From Leptasterias polaris (Eukaryota > Echinodermata > Asteroidea > Forcipulatida > Asteriidae): a stretch of DNA of 64,000 bases. The stretch lies in NCBI GenBank assembly GCA_037783415.1, contig JAZGTN010000062.1:186001-250000 (forward strand), written 5' to 3'. Below the pieces are notes generated by a model, which was not told where the DNA came from, did no database searches, and saw nothing but the letters and a program-made list of their open reading frames with translations. Below are positions 36,001 to 45,164 of this stretch, in pieces (the stretch's first letter is position 1; each line of letters opens with the position of its first letter). Made by a program: the position numbers and the translations under genes.

Positions 36001-39000
36001 CTTGGTGTTCAAAATGCTAATTCTTGATTACATAAAATTATTGGCTGATAACGTAGGCCCCTTTTATACTCTGGGAGGCAGTGTCACATGTAAGTGTAGT
36101 ATCTTCTGGCTAGGTGGATAGCATCAATGAGACTTCAGTACTTACAAATACGGAAAGTAAAGTCAGTATCTAAACATTATTTTTATGAAACGTTTCACTA
36201 CTCGGCAGCCATCTGCTGTATTTTTTAGCAACTGTCCAAACTTAAGACACCATTAGGGCACCTTAAATATATCAAGGATAATGTTTGAAGTTACACCTTC
36301 ATGACCTTTGTTTTGTTTTGTTTGGTTTGACTAAATGTATCAAAGGTTATCATGGATCTAACATTTAGCGATGCTGCAAGAGGAATTAATAAAGAAGTGA
36401 GTGTTTCCATGGAAGATGCATGTGATCGTTGTAAAGGAAACAGAGCTGAACCAGGCACTAAAATAGTCCGTTGTCACCACTGCAATGGAACAGGGCAGGT
36501 AAGGTCTACCCTTAAAACTTATGTGTTTAATGGTAACATGTCCATTACAGGCCTGATAGGAAGGGAAGTGGATGATTTCTTGGCACGCAAAGTTGTTCTT
36601 TATTTTTTCTTCTGCTCCTCCTTTTCTCTTCTTTTTCTTCAAGTTCTTTTAACTCGAATTCCCTAAACTTTGTACACATTTTTTTTCTAGATGGCACATT
36701 GGTAATTTCTAATACTCATATTCTATTGAAAGTTGGCACAACAAGTGACATCATGATGAGTAGTCAAAATGCAAATTAATTTGATTTAATCCTTGAAATC
36801 AGTCTCAAATCAACCGTTTCTTGCTTTTTGCTGTAATTGTTAGTAGAGTTATTATACGTTTTCACTTCTTATTGAGGGCATGAAATCACATGACCTTTCC
36901 TTCTGGTCGAAATTGAAAGTGTCTTAAAATTTAAAATTGCTAAATAAATTGCTTTCAACAATGTTCTGGTCTGGTTAAAAACAATTCAAAGTGTATTTTT
37001 TAGATGATGTCTGTGGCAGAGTTTACATTGATAGTTTCAAAATCAGTATACACAATGAACTTTATACAGATAAGTTTCAGATTGTTGACATCATCAGTCA
37101 TAGAGTTGCAGTGTTCAGACCTATTTTCATTTAAAAGTTTCTGAAAAATCAAATGTGAGATATAACGTAATTTTCACTTAAAATGTCAGACTAAAAGCAT
37201 GTGTGGAAATTCCCTGTGCTTCTTGGCTAGCAGCAAATTTGGACATGTGCTACGACACTCTTATACATATCTCCTGACCATGTGGCCGCTGGAAATGATG
37301 CACTATGTCAGAAGCATTGTGTGCTTGTAAACAACAAATGTACTTGTGTATAACAAACATGACGTGAAAGCAAGAGGGCGCTATATACATTATTTATTTT
37401 TCTTTACCAAAGTCCATATTCTTTGTAGTATTCTAAATCGCACTTTGGTAATTTCCAAGACTCATGTCCTATTTATAGTTGGCACATAAAAAGACGTCAT
37501 ACAAAATTCCAAGGCATCAATCCAAGAGAAGTACAAGTCATTTTGTACTTCAACACTTCAAAATAAAGTGCACAAGGAATCTATTCATTGAACTGTGATC
37601 ATAATCTGTTACTTTGTTCTGACATCATTTTTGGCTTTTAAGAGCATACTGTTGGAAACATCAAGCCTCTACTATTTACTACTACTCTAATACATTGTAT
37701 CTCAACCCTTGCTCTTCTCTGAACTGATAAGAGGTTTTGTTCACATGGTTGTGAGCCTATTCAGTTGCAACAATTTCTCCTAACCATGAACTAGTCATAC
37801 AAACAGTATTTTTCTATTTGTTTCAGGAGACAATCAACACTGGTCCTTTTGTTATGCGAACAACCTGCAGACAATGTCGAGGCAGTCGTGTTTTAATTAC
37901 TGTACCATGTATGACATGTAGAGGTGCAGGGACCACTATGCAACGCAAGAAAGTCACTGTGCCTGTACCAGCAGGTAGGAAGTCTTCTTTCAATTACTTT
38001 ACTATGAAATATTTCTATTTGAAAATAATCTAGTCAGTGTAACTGACCTCACCCTCTTTTGGTGTGTAATCCCCAATTCCAAACCTTGGTCATTTTGTTA
38101 TACAATTGGGAATTACAAGAGTGGACAGGCTGCTACCATTGTTTATCATTGTATTCAGCTCAATGAGAGGTAAGTCCGAGTGGTCTGAGATTCCAGCATA
38201 CCATGGCAGATTATTGGTTGTGGCTTACGACCAAGGTTTTGCGATTCATGGTGAATTCATACTCCCATTTTCTCGAAAGAGAACAACAAATCCTGGTGCT
38301 TATTGTGAGAATCTCGTTATCTATCCTTTGTCAAGTCAGGTTTTCATTGTGACAATGATAAACCCATAGGAAAATGATTATTTCAGAAGCTCCGAAATGT
38401 TTAGAAAAATAATACCCTGTAGAGGTATGGAAAAGATTTTTGAATACCAATGTGAAGTGACATAATGATAACCCAAGCCATGTTGTCTGTGTTTATGATA
38501 GGTGTTGAGGATGGGCAGACAGTACGTATGCCAGTTGGTAACAGGGAGCTCTTCATAACATTTAAAGTAGCTCGTAGTGATACATTCAGGAGAGATGGTG
38601 CTGATGTACATTCAGATGTAACTATAAGCTTCACACAAGCAGCACTTGGTGGCAGTCTAAAGATCAAAGGCATTTATGATAGCATTCATCTGAATGTAAG
38701 TTGACATGACTCTGTTCATTTCATCCCCATCCCAAATTGATGGTTTGTGGGAAACATTGTTGTAAAACTTTTCACCAAATTAGTTGCCCTTTAAACTTTC
38801 CTTCCCTTAAAATTAACCACCAACATGCCTTTAACAAAGTAAAAAACTGTTAATTAAAAATCCAACCTCTTTGACGGGGGAGGAGGGGAACCTCTTGATT
38901 TAGTTCACTCTGTGACTATTTAAAATCGTCTACTGCAGACCATAATTTTAAAGGAGTGCGATTGCGCTCGCCCTCCTCCGCGCTCCTTAATGTTTTCCAA

Positions 39001-42000
39001 GGAGAGCAAAAAAAAGCGCTCCTTACAAATTTAACAAGAGCATGTTTTTTTCAAAACCCTAATTGTTGATTAAAATAAGCCGCTTGAATCTCGGAGTTGG
39101 CAGTGGCAACATCTAAAGAGCGCACGCTTTTTCTTTTTCCCCCCGTTAATTTTACCTTTATTACACCGTTCGTAAATAAATTGCGGCCCGGCGGCGGCCG
39201 GACGTCGGACCATGCGGTGATTTGTTTCTTCCATGTGCGTCGTGTATTGTATGCAGCTAGATCTATTGATATGTGGTAGACTTTTCTCATTCCCCGCTTC
39301 ATTCGTGGTACAGTTTGACCGTAGTACATGTACATGTATGTTTACTGCTGCAGCAAAGGAACATGTGTGGAGACATTGAAAAGTCTACTGACAACAACGC
39401 ACGGTGTGTTGTGTGGATGCCCGCGAATCGTTACACTTTTTTCACCAGTCGTCACTACCCACGTTCATAGGCAAAAGCGCCAGTTCTTCGATTCGTTTAA
39501 TGTGTTTTACGGCTGGAGATATTTTTACGCATTGAACTATGACCTAGAAGAAACTTCGAGACAATTCATGCAATGAGTGTGCGTCACACACGTGTGAGGA
39601 GATTCGTCGACGTTTGAGTTTACGTCTCACATTATTTTTCCAAAATGATGCGGTTTGTAAGCTGTTAGAATAATCTTCGAGGATACTAAAAGGTGTTTGA
39701 AGAACAATTTTCAATGTCCAAAAGGGGGCAACACTTATTGATTCAGTCACAGTTAAAGACCCCCAAAAATCAAAATTTCTTTTAACAAAAATATGACTGC
39801 TCCGTTCATATTTTCGTGGATCATTTCGGAAGATCATTGTATTTTTTGTTTTTTTAGACAACATACGTATGATTTCATCTTTTGTAAAAGTAATTTCCTC
39901 CTATTAACTCGTCCCCGGTCCCATCTATGGTCCCAATAACGCCCGAGGGGTTCACCGAGTGCGGCGCTGACGCCCGAGTCAACTTGCCCAAATTCCGGAC
40001 ACCACAAATTCGAACCTTGCCCAAAATCCGGACATGCATTTTTAGCATTCGATTTTTCCAGATTTGTTTTCATCGCCTATTCTCATGCACATGCGCAGTA
40101 AATTCAAATTGCTCTCCTTAATTCACTTTCTTGATTTAAGGAGAGCGATTTACAGCTCTCCTCGGATTTATTAAAATGAAGGCCTGCTACTGTAGTTTGG
40201 AATGATACAGAGACTGTCTTAGCCTGCAACATGATATCGATTGGTGAATGCATCTACACAGTACAAACATGTACAGTGCTCTGGCCAGGACAAAATTAAT
40301 GTGTGGACATTTGAATGAAACAAACCATTGAGAGCAAAGTCATTTCAATGTGGGAGTTCAGAGCCCCAGGAAGATTTCCAACAACAGGACATTTGACACA
40401 TTATTTTTCTACCCAAAAGGATTTTGCCTTTCATTTGTTGCAAATTATGCAGATCATATTGCATCTCATGTTCAACACTTTTGCCTTGCTCATTCCAAGT
40501 GATGACTGGGGGGAATGTTTAGGGAGAACAAGGAATGTTATCACCTCTATCATTATTGTTAGTATGATCATACAGGTTGCAGTCTCCAGCTCAGGCCAAT
40601 TTGCTACTTCTACCTTGAGAATTGGCTTGTATAATATCAATAACTCTTTATTAGATCCCAAAAAGGGTAATTCAAATGCACGCATACAGTAAAAACATTA
40701 AAACATTAAGAACAGTTCTATGTAAATAGAAATATGTAACTCTGTGTGTATTTTAAACCCAGCTTTACTTATTTCAACATCCAAAGACAATTGTTAAACA
40801 AAAATTGGTAATTTTAATGAAATATTGAGGGGTGTTTTGCCAAACAGTTTCTTACATAATTTGTGGCCTTCTTTAATCATTGGAACCAGAAGTGTGTGAA
40901 GTGGGCTGGGTTACATTATGGGTACCAACAGGATAACCATTGTATATGTAGAGTATATTTTGGTAGAATACAATTTAAAATTGTGCCTCTTATATTCTAT
41001 CCCCTGAATGTGTGGCATGAAAACCTCCTGCAGCTTGTTCATACTTTATGAGCATGTCATGGAGATGCCATAAATGGACATTGTGCAAAAGATTTGCAAC
41101 CTTGTGGCAAACCTGATTAAAGATGTCAAGCTTTGAAAAGAATCATGTAAGCACTACCTCTTAAATGATTGATTTTGACAGCATCTATTTGAATACTATA
41201 TACATGTGGTGTATAATGTGGACATTGTTGATATATACATGTGGTGTATAATGTGGACATTGTTGATATATACATGTGGTGTATAATGTGGACATTGTTG
41301 GTTTGGATTGTTACAGATACCAGCAGGTACACAGTCCCATACCCGTATACGTCTACCAAGTAAAGGCATCAGTCGAGTCAATGGTTATGGTTATGGTGAT
41401 CACTATGTTCATATCAAGATTAAAGTACCTATGTAAGTACATTATAGTCTTCAATCAGGAGCTACTTGTCAAAATGCAGCTTAAATAGAAGAGTGTTATA
41501 AATTGTGGATTCATAGTCTTACTGCATATTTGCCAAATGCAAGCATAAGAACATGACGAACAAAAAGAACATTTTTTTAATAAATTATTTGTCAGAATAA
41601 TCTTGAGAAATTATTGATGGAAAGCCACCAGTTAAATGAACCAATCTTAAACTATAATTCCTTTTTAATTATTTTAGTTAATAAAAATTGAGCAAATAAC
41701 TCGGCCAATCAGGTCTAATTTTAGGAAGGCAAAGAGCCTTTTCCCTCAGTCAGCCATCTAAATAATAACCATGTTCAATTTGTTTCAAGGTCCAAAGACA
41801 AAAGCTAATAGTTATAAATATTTTTAATCATGACCTTGTAGACAAGTAACCAAAGAGTGCTTTATCCCTTCGGATTCACAGGTTTGATTGCAGGATTCCT
41901 TGATCAAATCTAGTAATTGCTACTTATTTTAGGTCCTTGGTATTTTTATGAGGAATGCTTGTAATAATTCTTGTTCATATTTTGGTCAATTTTTCTCTCA

Positions 42001-44601
42001 GAAATTTAACAAATAAGCAGAGGGCAGTATTATTAGCATTTGCTGAAGAGGAGACCGGAGTGTCAGGAGCAGTAGATGGAACAACCAAGACAAGCGATGG
42101 TAAGTAAGCATAAGCAATCACCAAACTCTGTATCAATGTATGCACAGAGTACGCACAAGCAATCACCAAATTCTGAAGTAGTTTATGCACACGAACTTTT
42201 GGCATAGTTTTTTCTAAAATAATTGGGAAACCTTTCAATAGATGTTTTCTTCTCTCAACACATGAAATCCATTTTGAACTCTTAGATTTTGGGCAACATT
42301 GACTCAAGTGCATTTTAATATTAATAGAGCAATATCGTAAAAAGTATACATGTTTGTGTTGGTGGATTGATATCTTGTTACTTGATATTTAATCCAGGTA
42401 GTTTATAAATGCTTGAGTTTGACAATCAATTCTTTGAGCCAATCATAGTTTTGGATTATTGGAACTAACAGCCAATAAAACAAATAATTTTTTGTTTAAG
42501 AACTTTAAGTTCCTACATTGGGGTATGTTTAATTTTTGGCAAAAGAAATGCTAGTGTTCAACATTGTTAGATTGTGATGATGCTATTGAATAGGCACAAG
42601 GGAAAACCAATAGCCTCTAGACAAGCTGGGCATGGCGTCCAGGATGACCTTCTGCAGAATAAAAAGTGCAAAGTGCAAGTAATCAATTAAGCATTTATTC
42701 ACTACCTGCATGTAATCAGTTATAGGTGAGTCAATCATGCTACTAGCAAAATGCTGTCCACATCAATAAGACACTAACAACAATGTTGTGGCAAATAACG
42801 CTCTTTTCATATCCCTGGGCAGCTTCACTGCTGTAAGCAACATTTCTTATCGTATGAAATTGCCAAGGTTTAAATTCTCCTGAATGGTTATTAGCGTCAG
42901 CATCTTTGCTTTTTTCAGACAATCTGTAAACCTTTACCTGGTGTTTGGCCACTTTGGAAGTTGCCTCTTGCTTTGCAGTCTTCTGGCCTCATTTATATTA
43001 GTCAGCTCCACAAAGGCTAATGACTCATGAGAACTTCTGAACTAAATTTTTCTTTTGAATTGGTAAAGTAATAATGTGTAGCAGAAAAAGAAGAAGCTGT
43101 TTTGGCAAGTCTTTAAAGCTGCTCCTGGCTTTGCCACTTTGCGATGGTCTTTTTTCAGGCTGGATGTTTGGGTTGGTATGCACCTCTTGACCACAAAATA
43201 ATACATTAAAGCTGAAATGTTATTTGTCAGAGCTGTATACGAAAACTACATTACACCAATTACACACAAGCTTTAAACTCAACACAAAATGTTTTTGTGA
43301 TCCGTAAATATACACAGTATACACAACAACTACAAGACACAGCTCTGCTGAAGACCGTTTTTAAGCTGGGGTTGAGGATTTTAGAAAATCTCTTCAGAGG
43401 ATAGGAAATAGCTTCGTATGTTGTAAATTCCTACAACTTGTTAGCATGGATGACTATTCCAAGTGCATTTAAGAATAATACAGGGATTGCATGTGTTAAT
43501 AACCAGTTGGTTAGTTGTAGTGGTTGTACTTTGTAGCACTCTTTGCTATTTGTTTTTCATATAGAACCAGATGATACAATATCAGATGAAGAGAAAGATA
43601 AAGAACCTGGTTTCTTCCGAAGACTTGTTGAGCGTGTGCGGGGTTATTAACGTTGTTGAATCCTTACTGACTAGAATGAAAACAGACTTAGCAGGTAGGC
43701 AAATGACTTGTGTAACTAAAGAGTGTGAAATTAAAATGTGTAACATTAGGATTTACAATTATACTGGTACTTTTCTTGTTTGTGTCGAATTTGTAATAGT
43801 TTACCCAAAAAAGAAAAAGGCATTGTACTGCTGGCCTGTATTGCTGTGTTATTTACAAGTCATTTGCCTATTGATCAAATGAATTGATATCTGAGAGTGC
43901 AAAGAAAATAATACCATTGCTTAAAATGTTATAGAATGAAACCCATTGCATCTAGCTGACTGTGTGTGCAGGAGTGTTCTGTGTGTTTGTGTGGGTAGGC
44001 ATACACATTCAAACCGGGGACCTATAACAAAAGAGGACAATAGGTCCACGGTTCGGGAAAGGTCCACGGTTGGAAAACGTGTACAAAACCAATGAGGTGA
44101 TAAGAGTATAAACAAAAGAGGGACAATAGGAGGTCCACGATTGCAGGCGTATACACACTTGTATGTGTGTGTGTGGGGGGGTGTCAACTGAGGACCCTAA
44201 CAAAAAGGAACTGGGCGTTTTGACAGGGAGGACATCCTCGCTTCCCTTTCATGTACAAAACTAAAAGAAGCTAAGTGCAAACAATGGGAGAACAATGGCA
44301 GTGTACTTACCGTTTGAGTGATGCATCACAAGCAGCCCACATTAATGAGCTAACTGCTTCTGCAAGTTTCTTCATAGTATTAATCAGCTTTATATGAAAC
44401 ATTTGTTGACTTCAATCATTATTGTGATTTTTGTATGATCCAGGAGCCAAGATTGCTACATTAGATCCAGATGGTCTTGTCAGTCAGATACGTAATGCAT
44501 TACACACAACTATGGTGAGTTCAGATATACCAACACACAAAGTAGCTAATGATATAAATGATACTGAAAATGACACCAAGAGGAAATCATCCAAATCATA
44601 A
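26866..44601 (+). CDS. DNAJA3: DnaJ homolog subfamily A member 3, mitochondrial (Tid1)
   Basis: Mitochondrial Hsp40 co-chaperone that stimulates mtHsp70 and handles matrix clients. Exons: 26866-27028, 31747-31880, 32642-32725, 35581-35799, 36346-36498, 37827-37974, 38502-38695, 41317-41432, 42002-42099, 43565-43650 (stop), with an alternative last exon 44444-44601. All borders are AG/GT and frame closes to 464 residues (human long form 480). Layout: Arg-rich mitochondrial leader (1 to about 60), J domain (about 74-140) with HPD at 105-107, Gly/Phe-rich linker (141-200), zinc-finger cysteines 226/229, 243/246, 265/268 and 279/282, client-binding C-terminal domains to about 435, and a charged tail. 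The first zinc motif is C-x-x-C-K-G-N-R instead of the usual C-x-x-C-x-G-x-G. Introns carry many mobile elements. Confidence 0.95.
27122..27789. mobile_element. Fold-back element in DNAJA3 intron 1
   Basis: Inverted arms run from CTAACCCCATTAATAGTGCC on the left to its mirrored copy on the right (ending near 27789). They share about 115 bp, including a mirrored CCTACGCCCATGTACCTCCA. The interior holds repeated CGCGCTGTCTTAAT/ATTAAGACAGCGCG words, themselves inverted, in two copies. CGGGGATTG before and AGAGGATTG at the right end match at 7 of 9 bases, a possible decayed 9-bp duplication. Confidence 0.8.
27788..29729. mobile_element. TIR element with (G)GCGACTTTG tandem-repeat arms
   Basis: Left arm CCAGTCATCTCGCCCCCC then irregular CAAAGTCGCC repeats to about 27950. 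Right arm starts about 29565 with repeated GGCGACTTTG and ends GGGTGAGATGACTGG, the mirror of the left with one mismatch. About 1.6 kb of AT-rich sequence and a nested GC-rich element lie between. No target duplication is clear; the left end abuts the preceding fold-back element. Confidence 0.75.
28943..29453. mobile_element. GC-rich inverted-repeat element nested in the 27.8-29.7 kb element
   Basis: Ends ATGCACGTATCAATTGTA and TACAATTGATATGTGCAT are inverted copies, followed inward by GGGGGACCCGGGACT and its mirror. The interior repeats GCCCTACCGGGACAATAGCG on the left side and ATAAATGCCCCGCATGCC on the right. Strong GC contrast with the AT-rich surroundings marks it as a separate insertion. 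Confidence 0.75.
29968..30315. mobile_element. Hairpin element, about 136-bp arms
   Basis: Left arm starts AATCCACTCCGCAAATG and the right arm ends with its mirror. Both contain CTCACCGTTTTTCAGAATCC and TTCCGGTAACAATATGGCC or their inverses. The short centre is unpaired. It adjoins the 3' end of the reverse-transcriptase remnant. Confidence 0.75.
30316..31680 (-). mobile_element. Broken non-LTR reverse transcriptase in DNAJA3 intron 1
   Basis: Minus-strand RT motifs in order: [31 protein letters not shown], a [12 protein letters not shown] block, catalytic F-A-D-D at 30943-30954, and near the end a [10 protein letters not shown] block. The central 200 residues are in one frame, but frameshifts near 31390 and 30830 and stops further on make it inactive. 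No endonuclease part is present, so it is 5'-truncated. Related to the fragments at 12 kb and 20 kb. Confidence 0.85.
31747..31880 (+). CDS. DNAJA3: DNAJA3 exon 2 (residues 55-99), J domain start
   Basis: Contains [20 protein letters not shown], helices I-II of the J domain. Acceptor TTATTCAG, donor GTATGA. Confidence 0.95.
31881..32641 (+). other. DNAJA3: DNAJA3 intron 2
   Basis: AT-rich with scattered ACATGTAC words; no element recognised. Confidence 0.6.
32642..32725 (+). CDS. DNAJA3: DNAJA3 exon 3 (residues 100-127), HPD motif
   Basis: Reads [20 protein letters not shown]. The invariant His-Pro-Asp loop that activates Hsp70 is intact. Confidence 0.95.
32795..32895. repeat. Short tandem repeat, about 36 bp, 2-3 copies
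   Basis: GCACAGACTCAACATAGTTT plus AAAGTTAGACGTAT is repeated in DNAJA3 intron 3. The first copy carries an extra GCTCAACAT. Confidence 0.8.
33977..34416 (-). repeat. Full-length tRNA-derived SINE with ATT tail, copy A
   Basis: Reads on the minus strand. The tRNA-like head (GTGTCGTGGCCGAGCGGTTA) starts at 34416, with a B-box-like GGGTTCAAGTCCCG, a roughly 300-bp body, and an (ATT)n tail at 33977-34005. Length about 440 bp, in DNAJA3 intron 3. Confidence 0.9.
34811..35224 (-). repeat. Full-length tRNA-derived SINE with ATT tail, copy B
   Basis: Same family and orientation as the copy ending at 34416, about 400 bp away. It keeps the head, the B-box-like GGGTTCGAGTCC and a short ATT tail. It differs from copy A by scattered substitutions, so the two are separate insertions or an old duplication. 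Confidence 0.9.
35581..35799 (+). CDS. DNAJA3: DNAJA3 exon 4 (residues 128-200), Gly/Phe linker
   Basis: Ends the J domain ([15 protein letters not shown]), then a Gly/Phe/Gln-rich stretch and the [12 protein letters not shown] motif typical of type I DnaJ proteins of mitochondria. Confidence 0.94.
35800..36345 (+). other. DNAJA3: DNAJA3 intron 4
   Basis: Nothing recognised apart from T/G-rich sequence before the acceptor. Confidence 0.6.
36346..36498 (+). CDS. DNAJA3: DNAJA3 exon 5 (residues 201-251), first two zinc motifs
   Basis: [20 protein letters not shown] is followed by C-D-R-C-K-G and C-H-H-C-N-G-T-G. The first cysteine pair lacks the usual following Gly-x-Gly. Confidence 0.94.
36499..37826 (+). 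other. DNAJA3: DNAJA3 intron 5
   Basis: No gene or element with defined ends. An imperfect internal duplication pairs GCACATTGGTAATTTCTAAT (about 36690) with a similar word at 37440, each followed by TATTTATAGTTGGCACA-like sequence, hinting at an old repeat. Confidence 0.4.
37827..37974 (+). CDS. DNAJA3: DNAJA3 exon 6 (residues 252-301), last two zinc motifs
   Basis: [20 protein letters not shown] and C-M-T-C-R-G-A-G. The [11 protein letters not shown] stretch is characteristic of DNAJA3. Confidence 0.95.
38502..38695 (+). CDS. DNAJA3: DNAJA3 exon 7 (residues 301-365), client-binding domain
   Basis: [20 protein letters not shown] and [12 protein letters not shown] match the C-terminal beta domains of DNAJA3. 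Confidence 0.95.
38940..40195. other. Possible old inserted element in DNAJA3 intron 7
   Basis: GC content is higher than in the flanks. GCAGACCATAATTTTAAAGG near 38936 and its loose mirror near 40150-40190 (CTCTCCT and ATTAAAATGAAGGCCTGC) suggest decayed inverted ends. No coding frame is convincing. Confidence 0.3.
40196..41190 (+). other. DNAJA3: DNAJA3 intron 7, distal part
   Basis: An open frame at 40315-40692 has no recognisable domain and no splice context; I do not call it a gene. Confidence 0.4.
41197..41300 (+). repeat. DNAJA3: 35-bp tandem repeat, 3 copies, next to exon 8 acceptor
   Basis: Unit begins TATATACATGTGGTGTATAA. The last copy ends about 15 bp before the exon 8 acceptor, so branch-point candidates for this intron probably lie in or beside the repeat. 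Confidence 0.9.
41317..41432 (+). CDS. DNAJA3: DNAJA3 exon 8 (residues 366-404)
   Basis: [20 protein letters not shown] and [13 protein letters not shown]. The upstream intron end consists of three 35-bp repeats that stop about 15 bp before the acceptor. Confidence 0.93.
42002..42099 (+). CDS. DNAJA3: DNAJA3 exon 9 (residues 404-437)
   Basis: [20 protein letters not shown], matching the L-T-x-x-Q-x-x-x-L-x-x-A-E-x-E-T region of DNAJA3. Ends in phase 1, which allows splicing to exon 10 or directly to 44444. Confidence 0.92.
42100..43564 (+). other. DNAJA3: DNAJA3 intron 9
   Basis: No recognised gene or repeat family. A short direct repeat (GCACAAGCAATCACCAAA type) lies near 42107-42170. Confidence 0.5.
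43565..43650 (+). CDS. DNAJA3: DNAJA3 exon 10 (residues 437-464), long-form C-terminus
   Basis: Encodes [19 protein letters not shown] and ends V-R-G-Y-stop. An acidic run then G-F-F/L-x-x-L resembles the human long-form tail. A good donor (GCAG|GTAGGC) lies at 43694, 44 nt past the stop, which suggests the exon is spliced to a further 3' exon. Confidence 0.85.
43651..43694 (+). other. DNAJA3: DNAJA3 exon 10 untranslated segment
   Basis: The 44 nt between the stop of exon 10 and donor GTAGGC. The short distance would normally let such a transcript escape nonsense-mediated decay. Confidence 0.5.
44444..44601 (+). CDS. DNAJA3: DNAJA3 alternative terminal exon (exon 10 skipped)
   Basis: Acceptor TGATCCAG at 44436-44443. 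If exon 9 is joined here directly, the frame stays open for 52 codons, starting [11 protein letters not shown] and ending [13 protein letters not shown], giving a 488-residue form. When exon 10 is included this exon would be 3' UTR. The human gene makes a short form by skipping the equivalent exon, with a Lys/Arg/Ser-ending tail. Inferred from splice phases; no transcript evidence. Confidence 0.55.
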
Positions 44602-44613
44602 CATTATTATTAT

Positions 44614-44752
44614 CAATGGTGAGATTCACACCATGCACTAACATGGTGAGATTCACACCATGCACTAACATGGTGAGATTCACACCATGCACTAACATGG
44701 TGAGATTCACACCATGCACTAACATGGTGAGATTCACACCATGCACTAACAT
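44614..44752 (+). repeat. 27-bp tandem repeat, 5 copies, in DNAJA3 3' region
   Basis: Unit CATGGTGAGATTCACACCAT plus GCACTAA, nearly invariant. Each copy contains ATG|GTGAGA, resembling a 5' splice site. It begins about 13 nt after the stop of the alternative terminal exon. Confidence 0.92.
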
Positions 44753-45011
44753 GGGAAGATTGAGAAGTAAAACTTGTAATGTTTCTTCTTGAATTGAAGT
44801 TGATATTATGTTATTTTAAAATGGTGCAAATACATCCACCAAACATAAATTCTTCCATAAGAAATCAATCTTGGTTATCAGATAAAACCTAAAAGTGACA
44901 TTTTTATGTTTAATATAAATATGGGTTTTTGAGATTATCTTGATAAAGTAAGAATAGTTGTATTTTGGTTCTTTCCATTGATCTTTGAAACATGGAAGGA
45001 GGAGTTTCAGT

Positions 45012-45164
45012 AGACCCCTTGCATATGACATCACACTCAAGAAAAGCGCCCTCACTGAGGTCAAAGTAGACAGATCATTAAACGATAGCTGTTCTTTATG
45101 CCTAAAAATGTGCGTGTGACCTCAGTGTCCCTGTAGCATTTCGTGTTATGCAAGGGGTCTATAT
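45012..45164. mobile_element. Short MITE with TA-flanked inverted ends
   Basis: Ends TAGACCCCTTGCATA and TATGCAAGGGGTCTA-like are inverted copies about 150 bp apart; both are bordered by TA. The interior shows mirrored TGAGGTCA and TGACCTCA. Structure fits a Tc1/mariner-type non-autonomous element. Confidence 0.65.

Noticed and set aside
40315..40692. 125-codon open frame in DNAJA3 intron 7
   Set aside because: No domain, no splice context, and an equally open frame on the opposite strand.
43571..43694. Separate small gene in the +1 frame of DNAJA3 exon 10 joined to 44444
   Set aside because: The frame can be joined by splicing, but it has no good start context and overlaps coding exon 10. 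The phase-1 join of exon 9 to 44444 explains the second exon more simply.
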